64,000 nt of DNA, taken from NCBI GenBank assembly GCA_963851105.1, contig CAWKNP010000002.1:372001-436000 (forward strand). Direction: 5' to 3'. Below, piece by piece: positions 36,757 to 44,823 of this stretch. Positions within the stretch are counted from its first letter, which is position 1. Each line of letters opens with the position of its first letter. A model generated the notes under the pieces. The model worked only from the letters and a program-made list of their open reading frames with translations. It made no database searches and was not told the DNA's origin. The translations under genes and the position numbers were made by a program. The stretch comes from DATARN01 sp963851105 (GTDB taxonomy: Bacteria > Actinomycetota > Acidimicrobiia > Acidimicrobiales > Palsa-688).

Positions 36757-38328
36757 ATGGGCGTGGACACCCCTGTCGCCGAGGACACGGTCCTCGGCGG
36801 GCGCTACCGGCTGGGCCCGCTGCTGGGCGCGGGCGGCATGGCCGAGGTGTATGACGGACGAGACGAACGGCTGGACCGCCCCGTGGCGGTCAAGCTCCTG
36901 CGGCCCGACCTGGCGGCCCACGCCCCCTTGCGGCTGCGTTTCGAGCTCGAGGCGCGCGCCGCGGCGCGGCTGACCCATCCGAATGTGGTGGCGGTGTACG
37001 ACGCCGGCGAGGACCAGGGCCATTCCTACATCGTCATGGAGCGGCTGCGGGGCGAGTCGCTGGCCGATGTCATCGGGCGCGGACCGGTCGACCTGGCTTG
37101 GCTGCGGCGCCTGGGCGGCGAGGTGCTGTCGGCGCTGGCCGCGGCCCACCAGGCGGGGATCATCCACCGAGACATCAAGCCCGCCAACATCCTCCTCGGC
37201 CCCGACGGCCGGGGAAAAGTGGCGGACTTCGGCATCGCCCGCGTCGCCGAGGCCCAGGTCGAGACCGAGCCGGCCGCGGCCTTGACCGGTACCGGCCTGG
37301 TTCTCGGAACGCCGGCCTACCTGGCACCGGAACGGGCCATGGGGGAGCCCGCCACCCCGCAGAGCGACCTCTACTCGGTGGGTGTCGTCTTGTATGAGGC
37401 GGTGACCGGCAGCAAACCGTACGGGGGCCGGACACCGGTCGCCATCGCCGCGGCCGCGGTCAGCGGAGCCGCCGAGAACCCGCTGCGCCTGCGTCCCGAC
37501 GCCGACGCGCAACTCGTCGCGGTGATCGCCAAGGCCATGGCCGTCGATCCCGCCCACCGGTATGCCACCGCGGCCGAGATGGCCGCCGACCTCCGCGGCG
37601 AGGCATCGCCCGCCACTGCCATCATGCCGGCCAGCGCCGGCGCCGGTGCCGCCGGCGCCACGGTCCCGCTCGGCGCCGGTGCCGCCGGCGCCACGGTCCG
37701 GCTCGGTGCCGGTGCCGGTGCCGCCGGCGCCACCGCGCCTCTCCCGCCATCGCCGCCCCGGGCCCCCGGCCGGCTCCTCCCGCCGCCGCTGCCGCCTGCG
37801 ATGCACCACGGACCGCAGCGGCGCCGCCGGTTTCCCCCGGCGCCGGCGCTGGTTGCCCTGGGAGCCGTCGCTCTCGCCGCCGCCGTGGTCGCCTTGATCG
37901 TCAGCAACTCCGGCACCGGGTCCCCGGCCAAGGCGACGACCGGTACCACGACGGCAACCACCGCGGCTGCGCGGACGACGACCACTGCGGCGCCGACGCC
38001 GACAATCGCGTCCACCGTTGTTACCCCCAGGGCCGACCCGATCGCGACCGCCTTGGCCTTCATCGCCGACCGCCTGGCCAACTCCTCGAGCCCCGCCGCC
38101 GGCCAGTTGGCGGCGGGACTGAAGAGCGTGGCCGCCCTCGATCCCGCCAGCCGGGCGGGGCCCGCCGCGACGCTTCTCAACCAGGCGGTGAAATGGTTCC
38201 AGGACGGGTCGCTGTCGACGACCGACTATGTCACCGCCGCCGCCCTGCTCCACCAGGCAGGTGCCCCGCAGGCGCCGCCGCCGACGGTCAAGAAGAAGGG
38301 CAACTCCGGGGACGGCGGGGGTGGCTGA
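36757..38328 (+). CDS. PknB-type transmembrane Ser/Thr protein kinase
   Basis: 523 residues from ATG 36757. Complete Hanks kinase domain (about residues 13-275): P-loop LGAGGMAEVY, VAVKLL lysine, catalytic loop HRDIKPANIL, DFGIA, and GTPAYLAPE. An Ala/Gly repeat linker (SAGAGAAGATVPLGAGAAGAT) and Pro-rich stretch lead to one transmembrane helix (LVALGAVALAAAVVALIV). The extracytoplasmic tail of about 125 residues is Thr-rich then helical; it has no PASTA repeats, so its ligand differs from that of classical PknB. Overlaps the next gene by 8 bp. Confidence 0.95.
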   Translation: MGVDTPVAEDTVLGGRYRLGPLLGAGGMAEVYDGRDERLDRPVAVKLLRPDLAAHAPLRLRFELEARAAARLTHPNVVAVYDAGEDQGHSYIVMERLRGESLADVIGRGPVDLAWLRRLGGEVLSALAAAHQAGIIHRDIKPANILLGPDGRGKVADFGIARVAEAQVETEPAAALTGTGLVLGTPAYLAPERAMGEPATPQSDLYSVGVVLYEAVTGSKPYGGRTPVAIAAAAVSGAAENPLRLRPDADAQLVAVIAKAMAVDPAHRYATAAEMAADLRGEASPATAIMPASAGAGAAGATVPLGAGAAGATVRLGAGAGAAGATAPLPPSPPRAPGRLLPPPLPPAMHHGPQRRRRFPPAPALVALGAVALAAAVVALIVSNSGTGSPAKATTGTTTATTAAARTTTTAAPTPTIASTVVTPRADPIATALAFIADRLANSSSPAAGQLAAGLKSVAALDPASRAGPAATLLNQAVKWFQDGSLSTTDYVTAAALLHQAGAPQAPPPTVKKKGNSGDGGGG

Positions 38329-39415
38329 CCCCGGCACGGGCGACGACGCCCCCGAAAGCGCCACCCTCGAGGCGAGCTTCGATCCCGTCGCCGCCCTCGA
38401 GCGCATCGCCTACCTCCTCGAACAGGCACGGGAGCCCACCTACCGCGTCCGGGCTTTCCGCACCGCCGCCGCCACCGCCGCCAAGGCGGGCCCTGCCGGG
38501 CTGGCCGACCTGGCGGCCCGGGGCCGCCTACAGGATCTGCCCGGGATCGGGGAGAAGACAGCCCAGGTCATCGCCGAGGCTCTGGCCGGCCAGCAACCCT
38601 CGTATCTGCACCGGCTGGAAGCCGACGCCAAGCCGGCCGAGGCGCGCATCATCGATCCCGCCGTCGCCGGGTTGCGGGCTGCGCTGAAAGGCGACTGCCA
38701 CACCCACTCCGACTGGTCCGACGGCGGTAGCCCCATCGACGTCATGGCCCGGGCGGCGCGGGACCTGGGCCACGAGTACGTGGTCCTCACCGATCACTCG
38801 CCCCGCCTGACCATCGCCCACGGGCTGTCGCCCGAGCGGCTGCGCCAGCAGCTGGAGGTCGTGGCGGCGCTCAACGCGGAAATGGCGCCGTTTCGGATCC
38901 TTACCGGCATCGAGGTCGACATCTTGGAGGACGGGGCGCTCGACCAGGAGGACGAGCTGCTGGCGGGGCTCGACGTGGTCGTGGCCAGCGTCCACTCCAA
39001 GCTGCGCATGGAGGCCGCCGCCATGACGGCGCGGATGGTCCGGGCAATCGAGAACCCCCACACCGACATCCTCGGTCACTGCACCGGCCGCATCGTCGTC
39101 GGCCGGGGCCGGCCGGAGTCGACCTTCGATGCTGACGCGGTGTTCTCGACGTGTGCCCGCCACGGCAAGGCGGTCGAGATCAACTCCCGCCCCGAGCGCC
39201 TCGACCCCCCCAAGCGCCTTCTCCGCCAGGCCCTCGACCACGGTTGCCTGGTCTCCATCGACACCGACGCCCACGCCCCCGGCCAGCTCGAATGGCAGAT
39301 AAACGGCTGCGAGCGGGCGGTGGCGTGCGACGTCGCCGCCGAGCGCGTCGTCAACACCTGGGACTCCTCCGCCCTGCTGGCGTGGGCGGCGGCCCACGTC
39401 TCGGCTGCGCCGTGA
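38321..39415 (+). CDS. PHP-domain phosphoesterase with N-terminal helix-hairpin-helix (PolX C-terminal-like)
   Basis: 364 residues from GTG 38321; a longer frame exists but reads through the kinase end. Residues 20-110 hold HhH-type DNA-binding helices (YRVRAFRTAA, LQDLPGIGEKTAQVIAEAL) as in the N-terminus of PolX. The PHP domain then has the full metal site: DCHTHSDWSDG, VLTDHS, GIEVDIL, VASVHSKLRM, ILGHCTGR and SIDTDAHAPGQLE. The nucleotidyltransferase core of PolX is absent, so it is not a polymerase; a 3'-5' exonuclease or phosphoesterase acting on DNA ends is likely. It overlaps the kinase gene by 8 bp. Confidence 0.9.
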   Translation: MADPGTGDDAPESATLEASFDPVAALERIAYLLEQAREPTYRVRAFRTAAATAAKAGPAGLADLAARGRLQDLPGIGEKTAQVIAEALAGQQPSYLHRLEADAKPAEARIIDPAVAGLRAALKGDCHTHSDWSDGGSPIDVMARAARDLGHEYVVLTDHSPRLTIAHGLSPERLRQQLEVVAALNAEMAPFRILTGIEVDILEDGALDQEDELLAGLDVVVASVHSKLRMEAAAMTARMVRAIENPHTDILGHCTGRIVVGRGRPESTFDADAVFSTCARHGKAVEINSRPERLDPPKRLLRQALDHGCLVSIDTDAHAPGQLEWQINGCERAVACDVAAERVVNTWDSSALLAWAAAHVSAAP

Positions 39416-39470
39416 GCCGGGAAATGGAAGGGGAGGTCGGTACCCTGGAGGAAATGAGCGGCACGCGGCC

Positions 39471-40259
39471 ATGACGGCAACCGAAGCCTTCATCGCCTTG
39501 GTTCAGGGACCCGAGAACGCCCTCGCCCTCGATCACGGCGCCTTCCTGCTCGCGGCCCATGCCAACCCCGACCTTGACGTGGGCGCACAACTCGAACGCC
39601 TCGACGCCCTGGCCGCCCAGTGCCCGGCACCGACGCTCGAGGGGCTGCGCCAGCTGCTGTTCGATCAAATCGGCTTCGCGGGCGACACCGCCGACTACAG
39701 CGACCCGCGCAACTCGTTCCTCGATCAGGTGCTCGATCGCCGCCTCGGGATCCCTATCTCGTTGTCGGTGCTGATGATCGAGGTTGGTCGACGGGTGGGG
39801 GTGCCCTTGGAGGGCGTCGGTATGCCCGGCCACTTCCTGGTGCGGCACACCGCGCAGCCGCGGGTCCTCATCGACCCGTTCCACGAAGGCCGCACCCTTG
39901 ATGCCGCTCAGTGCGCCAACCTTTTTTCCACCCTCTTCGGCACGACCGCGACCCTCCCCGCTTCGCTGCTGGATGGCGCTCGCCCTCGGGCCATCCTGGC
40001 GCGGATGCTGGCAAATTTGAAGCAGAGCTTCATCGATCGTCGGGACCCGGCCTCGCTCATCTGGGTCAGCCGGCTGCGGGCTGCCATCCCGGGTGTGGCG
40101 ACTGGGGAAATGGCCGCCCTGGCCAAGCAGTTGGTCAACATGGGCCGATTCGGCGAGGCCGCCGACGCCCTGGACGATCTGGCCGCGGGCGCGGGGGGCC
40201 GAGCCGGCGCCGAGGACCTCCGGTCTCAGGCCATAGCACTCCGAGCCCGGCTCAACTGA
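39471..40259 (+). CDS. SirB1-type transglutaminase-like protein
   Basis: 262 residues. The SirB1/UPF0162 core is visible: YSDPRNSFLDQVLDRRLGIP, ISLSVLMIEVGRRVG, and GVGMPGHFLVRHT, followed by IDPFHEGR. These supply a transglutaminase-like fold where the usual catalytic Cys is not conserved, and a helical TPR-like tail (ANLKQSFIDRRDPAS). The family function is unclear; other members are near peptide-chain-release-factor or sporulation genes. No operon link with the kinase-PHP pair is certain (55-bp gap). Confidence 0.88.
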   Translation: MTATEAFIALVQGPENALALDHGAFLLAAHANPDLDVGAQLERLDALAAQCPAPTLEGLRQLLFDQIGFAGDTADYSDPRNSFLDQVLDRRLGIPISLSVLMIEVGRRVGVPLEGVGMPGHFLVRHTAQPRVLIDPFHEGRTLDAAQCANLFSTLFGTTATLPASLLDGARPRAILARMLANLKQSFIDRRDPASLIWVSRLRAAIPGVATGEMAALAKQLVNMGRFGEAADALDDLAAGAGGRAGAEDLRSQAIALRARLN

Positions 40260-40340
40260 GGCTCGGCGGTGGCGGCGCGAGCTCCCCAATTCCCCCTAGG
40301 GCGGCACTTTCCGGCAATTGGGAAAAACTTGGGCAGACCG

Positions 40341-40369
40341 CTCAAGGTTTGTCCAGAGGCAGCCGATAG
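40341..40369 (+). promoter_or_regulatory. Putative FliA/WhiG-class (sigma-28-like) promoter of the diguanylate cyclase
   Basis: CTCAAG (40341-40346), 15 nt, GCCGATAG (40362-40369). The second hexamer/octamer matches the GCCGATAA -10 of sigma-28 promoters; CTCA-type -35 elements are reported for motile actinomycetes. The same arrangement occurs at 42081-42109 with identical spacing. The predicted transcription start is about 25 nt ahead of the leader ORF. Confidence 0.6.
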
Positions 40370-40401
40370 CCATCTGACACCATTCGCGTAGGAGGGTCAC
40401 C

Positions 40402-40470
40402 TTGTTCGGCGAGCCCGGCGAAGGCGCCATGGCGGTGCCCACGACCAGCGATCAGGCGATCGCGCGGTGA
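40402..40470 (+). CDS. 22-aa leader ORF overlapping the diguanylate cyclase start
   Basis: TTG 40402 lies 5-6 nt after a strong AGGAGGG (40390-40396) and opens MFGEPGEGAMAVPTTSDQAIAR, ending in TGA at 40468-40470. The TGA overlaps the cyclase GTG as GTGA, so ribosomes finishing the leader could re-initiate on the cyclase, which itself has no good ribosome site. Whether the peptide acts or only couples translation is unknown. Confidence 0.5.
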   Translation: MFGEPGEGAMAVPTTSDQAIAR

Positions 40471-42062
40471 TTCCGTTTCGCCGCGGTGTGGCCCGATCGC
40501 TGCCCCGCCGCGACCTCGACCGGCTGGCCGAACGGTACGGCGCCTTGCTGGTCGTGCGCCTCGGCATCGCCTTGACCGTGCTCGGCGTCACCGCCTTCAC
40601 GCCGTCGTTCGTCGGTATCGGCGTGGGCGTCGTCGCCCCCGTGACCGCGGCCTACATCACCTTCGCGGTCCTCGCCGAGGCCGCCCGTCGCCGGGCCCGG
40701 TGGCGCATCGACATCCAAAGCGTCATGCAGCTGGTGGACGTGGCCTACATCGCATTGGTGATGGCGCCCATGGGCGGCCCCGAGAGCCACCTCGTCTTCC
40801 TCTTCTATGTGCACCTGATCGCCGTCACCCTCCTCGGCACCTACCGCACCGGGATCCGCATGGCGCTCATCGATTCGCTGTTGTTCATCCTGCTCTATTC
40901 GTTCTCCCTCAACGCCCAGGTGAGCCGCCTTCTCGGCACGACGTCGAGCCGGCCCCCGACCGACGCCGTCGTGCTCTCCATCCTGGCGTTGTGGCTGGTG
41001 ACAGGGTTCACTGCCTTCTACTCCTGGGTCAACGAGCGGGAACTGCGGCGCAGCAAGGACGAGCTCGAAGGCCTGGCCCAGATGAGCCGGGCGCTAGAGC
41101 GCACCACCTGTGCCGAGCAGATCATGCAGGCGCTGTTGGCCCGCTCGATCGCGGCGTTCGGCTTTCCCCGGGGAGCGGTGCTGCTCAGCCTCCCGGACGG
41201 GACAACGGCCATGTCCACCGCTCCCAACGGCCCCGAAGCGCCCGTCGTCGTGGAGTCGGCCCCTACCGACGTCGTGGTCGAGCGGGCATGGGCGGAGCGG
41301 GGTCCGGTGCTCGTCAGGGCCCTCGACCCGGTCCTCGACTCGACCCTCGACGGCCTCCTCCCCGGCGCCCGCAACGTGGTGGTGCTGCCCCTCACCGCCG
41401 AAGGGGAGCCGCTCGGCGCGCTGGCCGTCGAACGGGGCGGGCCGCTCGGTGTGAAGCTGCCGGTGCGGGCGGTGACGATGCTCAACCAGTACGCCGCCAA
41501 CGCCGCCATGGCGGTGCGCAACGCCCGGCTGATGGCGGAGGTAGAGCGCCTGGCGAACGAGGACGGCCTGACCGGCCTGGCCAACCGGCGGGTGTTCGAG
41601 GAAGTCCTGGCCCGGGAAGTGGCTCGGTCCCGGCGGTCGTTCGAACCCCTCAGCCTGGTGGTGTTCGACGTGGACTTGTTCAAGCGGGTCAACGACACCC
41701 TGGGCCACCAGGCGGGCGACGACGTGTTGCGCGAGGTCGCCCACAACCTCGCCCTGGCGGCCCGTGACATCGACCTCGTCGCCCGCTACGGGGGCGAGGA
41801 ATTCACCGTCATCCTGCCCAACTGCAGCCTCGACGACGCCGTGCGGGTGGCGGAGCGCATGCGGTCGGGGATTTCCGGTGACGCCCGCCTGCATGGGATC
41901 ACCCTGAGCGCCGGCGTTGCCGCGCTGCCGACCAATGCCGCCGACGAGGACACGCTGATCGCGGCCGCCGACGAGGCCATGTACACCTCGAAGCGGGCGG
42001 GACGGGACCGCACGACGCGCTCCACCCGGCGCGGCCCATCGGTGCCTGTCGTCCACCGCTGA
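40467..42062 (+). CDS. Membrane GAF-GGDEF diguanylate cyclase
   Basis: 531 residues from GTG 40467. About five or six transmembrane helices (residues 25-195) are followed by a helical linker (NERELRRSKDELEGLAQM), a GAF-like domain (about 205-350) and a GGDEF domain (about 365-520). The active-site loop is GGEEF and the product-inhibition I-site RDID lies five residues ahead of it, so an active, feedback-inhibited c-di-GMP synthase is expected. The membrane part resembles MHYT-free sensor modules of unknown ligand. A FliA/WhiG-like promoter and a coupled leader ORF precede it. Confidence 0.93.
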   Translation: MIPFRRGVARSLPRRDLDRLAERYGALLVVRLGIALTVLGVTAFTPSFVGIGVGVVAPVTAAYITFAVLAEAARRRARWRIDIQSVMQLVDVAYIALVMAPMGGPESHLVFLFYVHLIAVTLLGTYRTGIRMALIDSLLFILLYSFSLNAQVSRLLGTTSSRPPTDAVVLSILALWLVTGFTAFYSWVNERELRRSKDELEGLAQMSRALERTTCAEQIMQALLARSIAAFGFPRGAVLLSLPDGTTAMSTAPNGPEAPVVVESAPTDVVVERAWAERGPVLVRALDPVLDSTLDGLLPGARNVVVLPLTAEGEPLGALAVERGGPLGVKLPVRAVTMLNQYAANAAMAVRNARLMAEVERLANEDGLTGLANRRVFEEVLAREVARSRRSFEPLSLVVFDVDLFKRVNDTLGHQAGDDVLREVAHNLALAARDIDLVARYGGEEFTVILPNCSLDDAVRVAERMRSGISGDARLHGITLSAGVAALPTNAADEDTLIAAADEAMYTSKRAGRDRTTRSTRRGPSVPVVHR

Positions 42063-42080
42063 GGAAAATCGCGACGATCC

Positions 42081-42109
42081 CTCAAGACCGTTCGGTGGAC
42101 AGCCGACAC
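42081..42109 (+). promoter_or_regulatory. Second putative FliA/WhiG-class promoter
   Basis: CTCAAG (42081-42086), 15 nt, GCCGACAC (42102-42109): same spacing and near-identical elements as at 40341-40369. The flanking stretch GGACAGCCGACACCA also resembles the other site (GGCAGCCGATAGCCA). The predicted start lies at about 42116, right at the ATG of a 40-aa ORF and 120 nt ahead of the 45-aa gene. Confidence 0.6.
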
Positions 42110-42116
42110 CACAGGC

Positions 42117-42239
42117 ATGGCCGACTTTGCCTGGGGTGCACCCGGGTGGCGCAATCCTCCCGCGAGGTTGCCGGATCGGCCAGGAAGAAAGGCGGTCGCG
42201 TCGACCCGGACCGACCATCGACACGAGGAGCGATCATGA
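42117..42239 (+). CDS. 40-aa mini-ORF, possibly leaderless
   Basis: ATG 42117 begins MADFAWGAPGWRNPPARLPD and runs to a TGA that overlaps the ATG of the next ORF (ATGA). It sits where the sigma-28-like promoter would start transcription and has no Shine-Dalgarno, so it would need leaderless initiation. The sequence is basic and unrecognised. Coding status is doubtful; the overlap and start position are the only support. Confidence 0.3.
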   Translation: MADFAWGAPGWRNPPARLPDRPGRKAVASTRTDHRHEERS

Positions 42240-42373
42240 CCGATACCGAGCTCAGCCAACTGCGGCAGAACCTGATGGCGCAGTTCCAAGAGATGATGGC
42301 CGACGACCTGCCGACCGGCCAGCAGGACTACGCCAGCGACATCCAGCCCCTGGAGTGGGCCCCCAAGAGCTGA
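42236..42373 (+). CDS. 45-aa acidic small protein
   Basis: ATG 42236 follows GAGGAG (42225-42230) with 5-nt spacing. The peptide MTDTELSQLRQNLMAQFQEM continues MADDLPTGQQ and ends LEWAPKS; the first half is an amphipathic helix. Not recognised. The strong ribosome site, the upstream FliA/WhiG-like promoter and the 12-bp hairpin 26 bp after its stop together argue for a real short transcription unit. Confidence 0.6.
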   Translation: MTDTELSQLRQNLMAQFQEMMADDLPTGQQDYASDIQPLEWAPKS

Positions 42374-42399
42374 GGTCTCCCCGGTTTTGAGCTCGGCCG

Positions 42400-42431
42400 C
42401 CGGCGGTCCTACCCCTGACTAGGACCGCCGG
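42400..42431. terminator. 12-bp perfect hairpin after the 45-aa gene
   Basis: CCGGCGGTCCTA (42400-42411) and TAGGACCGCCGG (42420-42431) pair perfectly around an 8-nt loop. It lacks a T-run, as many high-GC terminators do, and separates the small-protein unit from tyrS. Confidence 0.65.
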
Positions 42432-42491
42432 TGGACCCAACCAGAACCAAACCCCTTCGAACGGTCGCCGGGCTCATGTAAGGATGAGCCC

Positions 42492-43763
42492 ATGAGCGGG
42501 CTGTTCGAAGACCTCACCTGGCGAGGCCTGATCCATCAGGTCACCGACGCCGAGGCGTTGCCCAAGCTGCTCGACCAGGACTCGCTCGTCGCCTACATCG
42601 GCTTCGACCCGACAGCCGACAGCCTGCACGTGGGCCACCTCATGCAGATCCTCCTCTTGCGCCGCCTGCAGCAGGCGGGGCATACGCCTATCGCATTGCT
42701 CGGCGGGGGTACCGGCATGATCGGTGATCCCGGCGGCAAGAGCGACGAACGGGTCCTGCTCACCCCCGAAGAGCTGGCGGCCAACGCCGCCGGCGTCAAG
42801 GCGCAACTGGAAAAGTTCCTTGACTTCGCGCCCGGAGCCGCCATCTTCGAGGACAACGCCACATGGTTGGGCGAGACCCGCCTGCTCGAGTTCCTCCGTG
42901 ATGTCGGCAAGCACTTCAGCGTCAACGAGATGGTGCGCAAGGACTCCGTGCGCCTGCGCCTGGAGGGCCGCGAGCAGGGGATTTCCTACACCGAGTTCAG
43001 CTACATGCTCCTTCAGGCATGGGACTTCCTCCAGCTGTACGACCGCTACGGCTGCCGCCTGCAGCTGGGCGGCAGCGACCAATGGGGCAACATCACCGAG
43101 GGCGTCGACCTCATCCGCCGCCGTCGAGAGGTCCAGGCGTTCGGGATGACGGCGCCGCTCATCACCAAGGCCGACGGGACCAAGTTTGGCAAGACGGAAA
43201 GCGGGACGATCTGGCTCGACCCGAAGCGGACCAGCCCGTACCGGTTCTTCCAGTTCTGGATCCAGACGCCGGACTCCGATGTCGGACGATACCTGCGAGC
43301 CTTCACCTTCCTTGACCGCCCCACTCTCGAAGCGCTCGACGAGGCCACGCTTGCCGCCCCCGAGCGTCGCCAGGCGCAGCGGGTCCTGGCCCGGGAGCTC
43401 ACCGTCATGGTGCACGGCGAAGTCGAGGCCCAGCGTGCCGAGCGGGCCGCGGAGGTCCTGTTCACCGAGGAGGTTGGCACCCTCGACGAGGTGACGCTGG
43501 CCAGCGCGCTGGCCGACGCACCGACGTCGCCGATCACCGCGGCGGTCATCGATGGCGGCCTGCTGTTGTCCGACGCCCTCGTACGCACCGGCCTGGCCAC
43601 GTCCAAGAGCGACGCCCGGCGCCAGATCTCCGGCGGCGGGGTCTACGTCAACAACCGCCGCCAAACCGCCGACCGGGACATCGGGCACGACGACGTGACA
43701 GGCCGCTTCGTGATCCTGAGGCGGGGGAAGACGCAGCAGCACGTGCTACGCGTCGCTGACTGA
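42492..43763 (+). CDS. tyrS: Tyrosyl-tRNA synthetase
   Basis: 423 residues from ATG 42492, of the usual bacterial TyrS length. The class I HIGH motif is HVGH (in ADSLHVGHLMQ), the KMSKS equivalent is KFGKT (ADGTKFGKTESG), and the tyrosine pocket includes YTEFSYMLLQAWDF and GGSDQWGNITEG. The C-terminal S4-type RNA-binding domain (LATSKSDARRQISGGGVYVNN) is present. It charges tRNA-Tyr. No T-box is evident in the short leader. Confidence 0.98.
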   Translation: MSGLFEDLTWRGLIHQVTDAEALPKLLDQDSLVAYIGFDPTADSLHVGHLMQILLLRRLQQAGHTPIALLGGGTGMIGDPGGKSDERVLLTPEELAANAAGVKAQLEKFLDFAPGAAIFEDNATWLGETRLLEFLRDVGKHFSVNEMVRKDSVRLRLEGREQGISYTEFSYMLLQAWDFLQLYDRYGCRLQLGGSDQWGNITEGVDLIRRRREVQAFGMTAPLITKADGTKFGKTESGTIWLDPKRTSPYRFFQFWIQTPDSDVGRYLRAFTFLDRPTLEALDEATLAAPERRQAQRVLARELTVMVHGEVEAQRAERAAEVLFTEEVGTLDEVTLASALADAPTSPITAAVIDGGLLLSDALVRTGLATSKSDARRQISGGGVYVNNRRQTADRDIGHDDVTGRFVILRRGKTQQHVLRVAD

Positions 43764-43795
43764 GTCGTTGATTCTCGACCCTGACGCGCCCGGCG

Positions 43796-44767
43796 TCAGC
43801 TCCCGGCGAGGAAGTCGGCGAACGCCTGGGCCACGCCCTGGGCGACCTTCTGGCGGAAGGCGGGATTTTCCAGGAGAGCGGCGTCGGTCGCGTTGCGCAT
43901 GTTGGCGGTCTCGACGAACACCTTGGGTACCGTCGACAAGTTGAGGCCCCCAAGGTCGCTGCGGGTCTCGATTCCGCTGCCGCCTGCGAGGTAGGTCGCG
44001 AACGGCATGCTGGTCGCCGCCTGATAGTCCCGCCGGACATCGAGGGCCAGGCGCGCCGACGGCGCCACGATGGCGGTGTTGTACCCCGCCACTGGCGCCG
44101 GCTGGATGACGTGGAAACCCCGCCCCCCCGAGGGGCCGCCGTCGGCATGGATGGAGATGGCGGCGTCGGCGTGGGCCCGGTTGCCGATGGCGGCCCGCTC
44201 GGTCACGCAGGGGCCGACGCCGTTGTTGTCGGGACGGGTCAGGATCACGGTGGCGCCGGCGGCGCGCAGCAGCGCCGCCAGGCGGGTGGCAACGTCGAAG
44301 TTGTAGGCCGCCTCGGTGTAGCCGTCGTTGGTCGAGGTGCCCGTGGTGTCACAGGCCTTGGATCCGTTGCCCACGAAGACGGTCTGGTCTATCTGCGATG
44401 GGTGGGAGAAGTTGGCGCCGTTGTGGCCGGGGTCGATCACGATCGTCTTCCCCCGCACCGTTGTGAGGGCGCCGGTGGCGGGCGCCGATACCGTGCTCGA
44501 GGGCGCAACCGCGGTGCCGGGCGCCGGCGCGGTCGTCGCCACCGCCGAGGTCGTCGTCGTGGCCGCCTTCGCAGTGGTAACCGGGACCGCGGTGCCGGTC
44601 GTTGCGGTCGTGGTGGCAGTGAGGGCAGCCGCGCCTGTCGCCTTGGGGAGGCCGCGAGGAGCAGAAGTCCCGCCGCCGCACGCGACAACGCCGCCCACGG
44701 CACACAGGACCATCACCACCGCCGGAGACGGGTGTCTGGTCGCACCGCCACCGTAGGGCGCTGACAC
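43796..44767 (-). CDS. N-acetylmuramoyl-L-alanine amidase (Amidase_3), putative lipoprotein
   Basis: About 323 residues from GTG 44767 (an upstream ATG at 44836 would overlap the divergent kaiC). The N-terminus ends with a lipobox-like GGVVAC, then a Thr/Ala/Val-rich linker. The catalytic Amidase_3 domain has the zinc ligands in VIDPGHNGANF and ISIHADGG, and the C-terminal glutamate in FVETANMRNATDA. It should cleave the MurNAc-L-Ala bond of peptidoglycan outside the membrane. Transcribed away from the kai operon, with about 56 bp between starts. Confidence 0.9.
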   Translation of the reverse strand: MSAPYGGGATRHPSPAVVMVLCAVGGVVACGGGTSAPRGLPKATGAAALTATTTATTGTAVPVTTAKAATTTTSAVATTAPAPGTAVAPSSTVSAPATGALTTVRGKTIVIDPGHNGANFSHPSQIDQTVFVGNGSKACDTTGTSTNDGYTEAAYNFDVATRLAALLRAAGATVILTRPDNNGVGPCVTERAAIGNRAHADAAISIHADGGPSGGRGFHVIQPAPVAGYNTAIVAPSARLALDVRRDYQAATSMPFATYLAGGSGIETRSDLGGLNLSTVPKVFVETANMRNATDAALLENPAFRQKVAQGVAQAFADFLAGS

Positions 44768-44811
44768 GTGTTTGCGCCTGTCGCGGCCATGTCGAGATGT
44801 GATGCCACCGC

Positions 44812-44817
44812 TATTCT
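44812..44817 (+). promoter_or_regulatory. Putative -10 of a leaderless kaiC transcript
   Basis: TATTCT fits the actinobacterial -10 TANNNT and lies 6 nt before GTG 44824, so transcription would begin at the start codon. No Shine-Dalgarno precedes GTG 44824 or TTG 44818. No clear -35 is seen. Confidence 0.45.
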
Positions 44818-44823
44818 TTGCCG

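Noticed and set aside
36483..36788. Short ORFs across the 63-bp array on either strand
   Set aside because: They follow the repeat and have no start signals or conserved content.
40283..40326. Rho-independent terminator (CCCAATT...AATTGGG followed by A-run)
   Set aside because: The stem is short with a long loop and the run is of A on the coding strand, so it does not fit a terminator for the upstream gene.
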